This document shows positions 6,581 through 6,798 of a stretch of DNA of 6,798 nt, one piece after another. The stretch's first letter is position 1; every line of letters starts with the position of its first letter. The translations under genes were made by a program, and so were the position numbers. The stretch spans positions 1 through 6,798 of the forward strand of contig JAHFAU010000101.1 in the NCBI GenBank assembly GCA_023250385.1, read 5' to 3'. The DNA is from Anaerolineales bacterium. GTDB taxonomy: Bacteria; Chloroflexota; Anaerolineae; Anaerolineales; E44-bin32. Below the pieces are notes generated by a model. It was not told the DNA's origin. It ran no database searches and was given only the letters and a program-made list of their open reading frames with translations.

Positions 6581-6600
6581 CATGTCCATGGCTCGGTCAA
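6572..6600 (-). promoter_or_regulatory. Candidate promoter of the operon
   Basis: On the minus strand TTGACC (6595-6600) is followed after 17 bases by TAGCAT (6572-6577), matching 5 of 6 and 4 of 6 bases of the sigma70 consensus. Transcription would begin near 6565, almost at the ribosome-binding site, leaving a leader of only about 10 bases. That makes it doubtful, and the true promoter may lie further upstream. Confidence 0.3.
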
Positions 6601-6680
6601 GGATGCTGCGCGCAACACCGCTCCTGTTCCATTCTCGCCAGGTCGACCGCAGTCTGCCCGGTGGGTCCTTCGGCCGACGC

Positions 6681-6731
6681 TAAACTTTAAGCTTGGGCTC
6701 GTTGACTTGAGTCCATGCGTTGTGCTATTCT
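6681..6731 (+). promoter_or_regulatory. Rightward sigma70-type promoter with UP-like element
   Basis: TTGACT (6702-6707, 5 of 6 to consensus), an 18-base spacer, then TATTCT (6726-6731, 4 of 6) preceded directly by TGC, an extended -10 (TGn). An AT-rich patch at 6681-6694 (TAAACTTTAAGCTT) sits about 44-57 bases before the predicted start near 6738, where UP elements bind the alpha subunit. It points away from the operon, toward a gene that would start at or beyond the right edge, possibly a divergent regulator. Confidence 0.5.
6705..6730. repeat. Copy 2 of the bipartite motif
   Basis: ACTTGAG (6705-6711), 11 bases, TGCTATTC (6723-6730), identical in both blocks and spacing to the copy at 6555-6580. 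It overlaps the -35 and -10 elements of the rightward promoter. Confidence 0.55.
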
Positions 6732-6798
6732 GTCTGCGAATTGATTTAGCGGCTTCTTTCTCATGCCAAGGCGAGAGTGGAGGCGGAGAACCGGGGAC

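Larger units (their letters stand above)
6557..6798. other. Intergenic control region upstream of the operon
   Basis: 242 bases without a convincing gene. It holds the candidate operon promoter, a better promoter facing right, an AT-rich patch, and the duplicated motif. The right edge has a short plus-strand frame from ATG at 6763 (MPRREWRRRTGD, open to the edge). It has no ribosome-binding site of its own. GGAGG at 6779-6783 and GGAG at 6785-6788 might instead serve a start just outside the window. Confidence 0.5.

Noticed and set aside
6763..6798. Short plus-strand frame from ATG (MPRREWRRRTGD)
   Set aside because: Only 12 codons before the edge, no ribosome-binding site in front and an extreme Arg content. 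Not enough to call a gene, although the promoter upstream makes one nearby plausible.
1..6798. CRISPR arrays, tRNA/rRNA genes, insertion sequences
   Set aside because: No regularly spaced repeats, no cloverleaf or rRNA-like sequence, and no transposase or terminal inverted repeats were seen.

Overview
The window is G+C-rich (about 60% by eye) and almost entirely coding on the minus strand. It holds one block of five co-oriented genes that read as a small catabolic operon. In transcription order, from high to low coordinates, they are a class III (GabT-like) aminotransferase, an NAD(P)-dependent aldehyde dehydrogenase, two different saccharopine-dehydrogenase/lysine-6-dehydrogenase-like oxidoreductases, and the 5-deoxy-glucuronate isomerase IolB. 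The genes point to a free-living heterotrophic bacterium that takes apart amino compounds and cyclitols or sugars. Nothing here fixes the phylum; a high-G+C soil or Chloroflexota-type lineage would fit but is a guess.

Layout. Positions 6557-6798 are non-coding and probably lie between divergent transcripts. They contain a good sigma70-type promoter facing right, a weaker candidate facing the operon, and a duplicated two-part motif (ACTTGAG, 11 bases, TGCTATTC) whose copies are exactly 150 bp apart. The first four genes are separated by 16, 42 and 45 bp, as in one transcription unit. iolB follows after 86 bp; it lacks a visible Shine-Dalgarno site but has a -10-like box immediately upstream, so it may also have its own leaderless start. 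Positions 90-388 carry no convincing gene but several perfect short inverted repeats. A possible further minus-strand gene starts at 89 and runs off the left edge.

How the genes may work together. An omega-aminotransferase followed by an aldehyde dehydrogenase is the standard pair for turning an omega-amino compound into a semialdehyde and then an acid. The lysine-6-dehydrogenase/saccharopine-dehydrogenase family also makes or consumes such semialdehydes through C-N bond oxidation or reduction. Having two divergent members of that family side by side, ending in an inositol-catabolism isomerase without the rest of the iol pathway, is unusual. The substrate cannot be read from sequence: lysine or another diamino acid is the most conservative guess, and an amino-cyclitol is the speculative alternative suggested by iolB.
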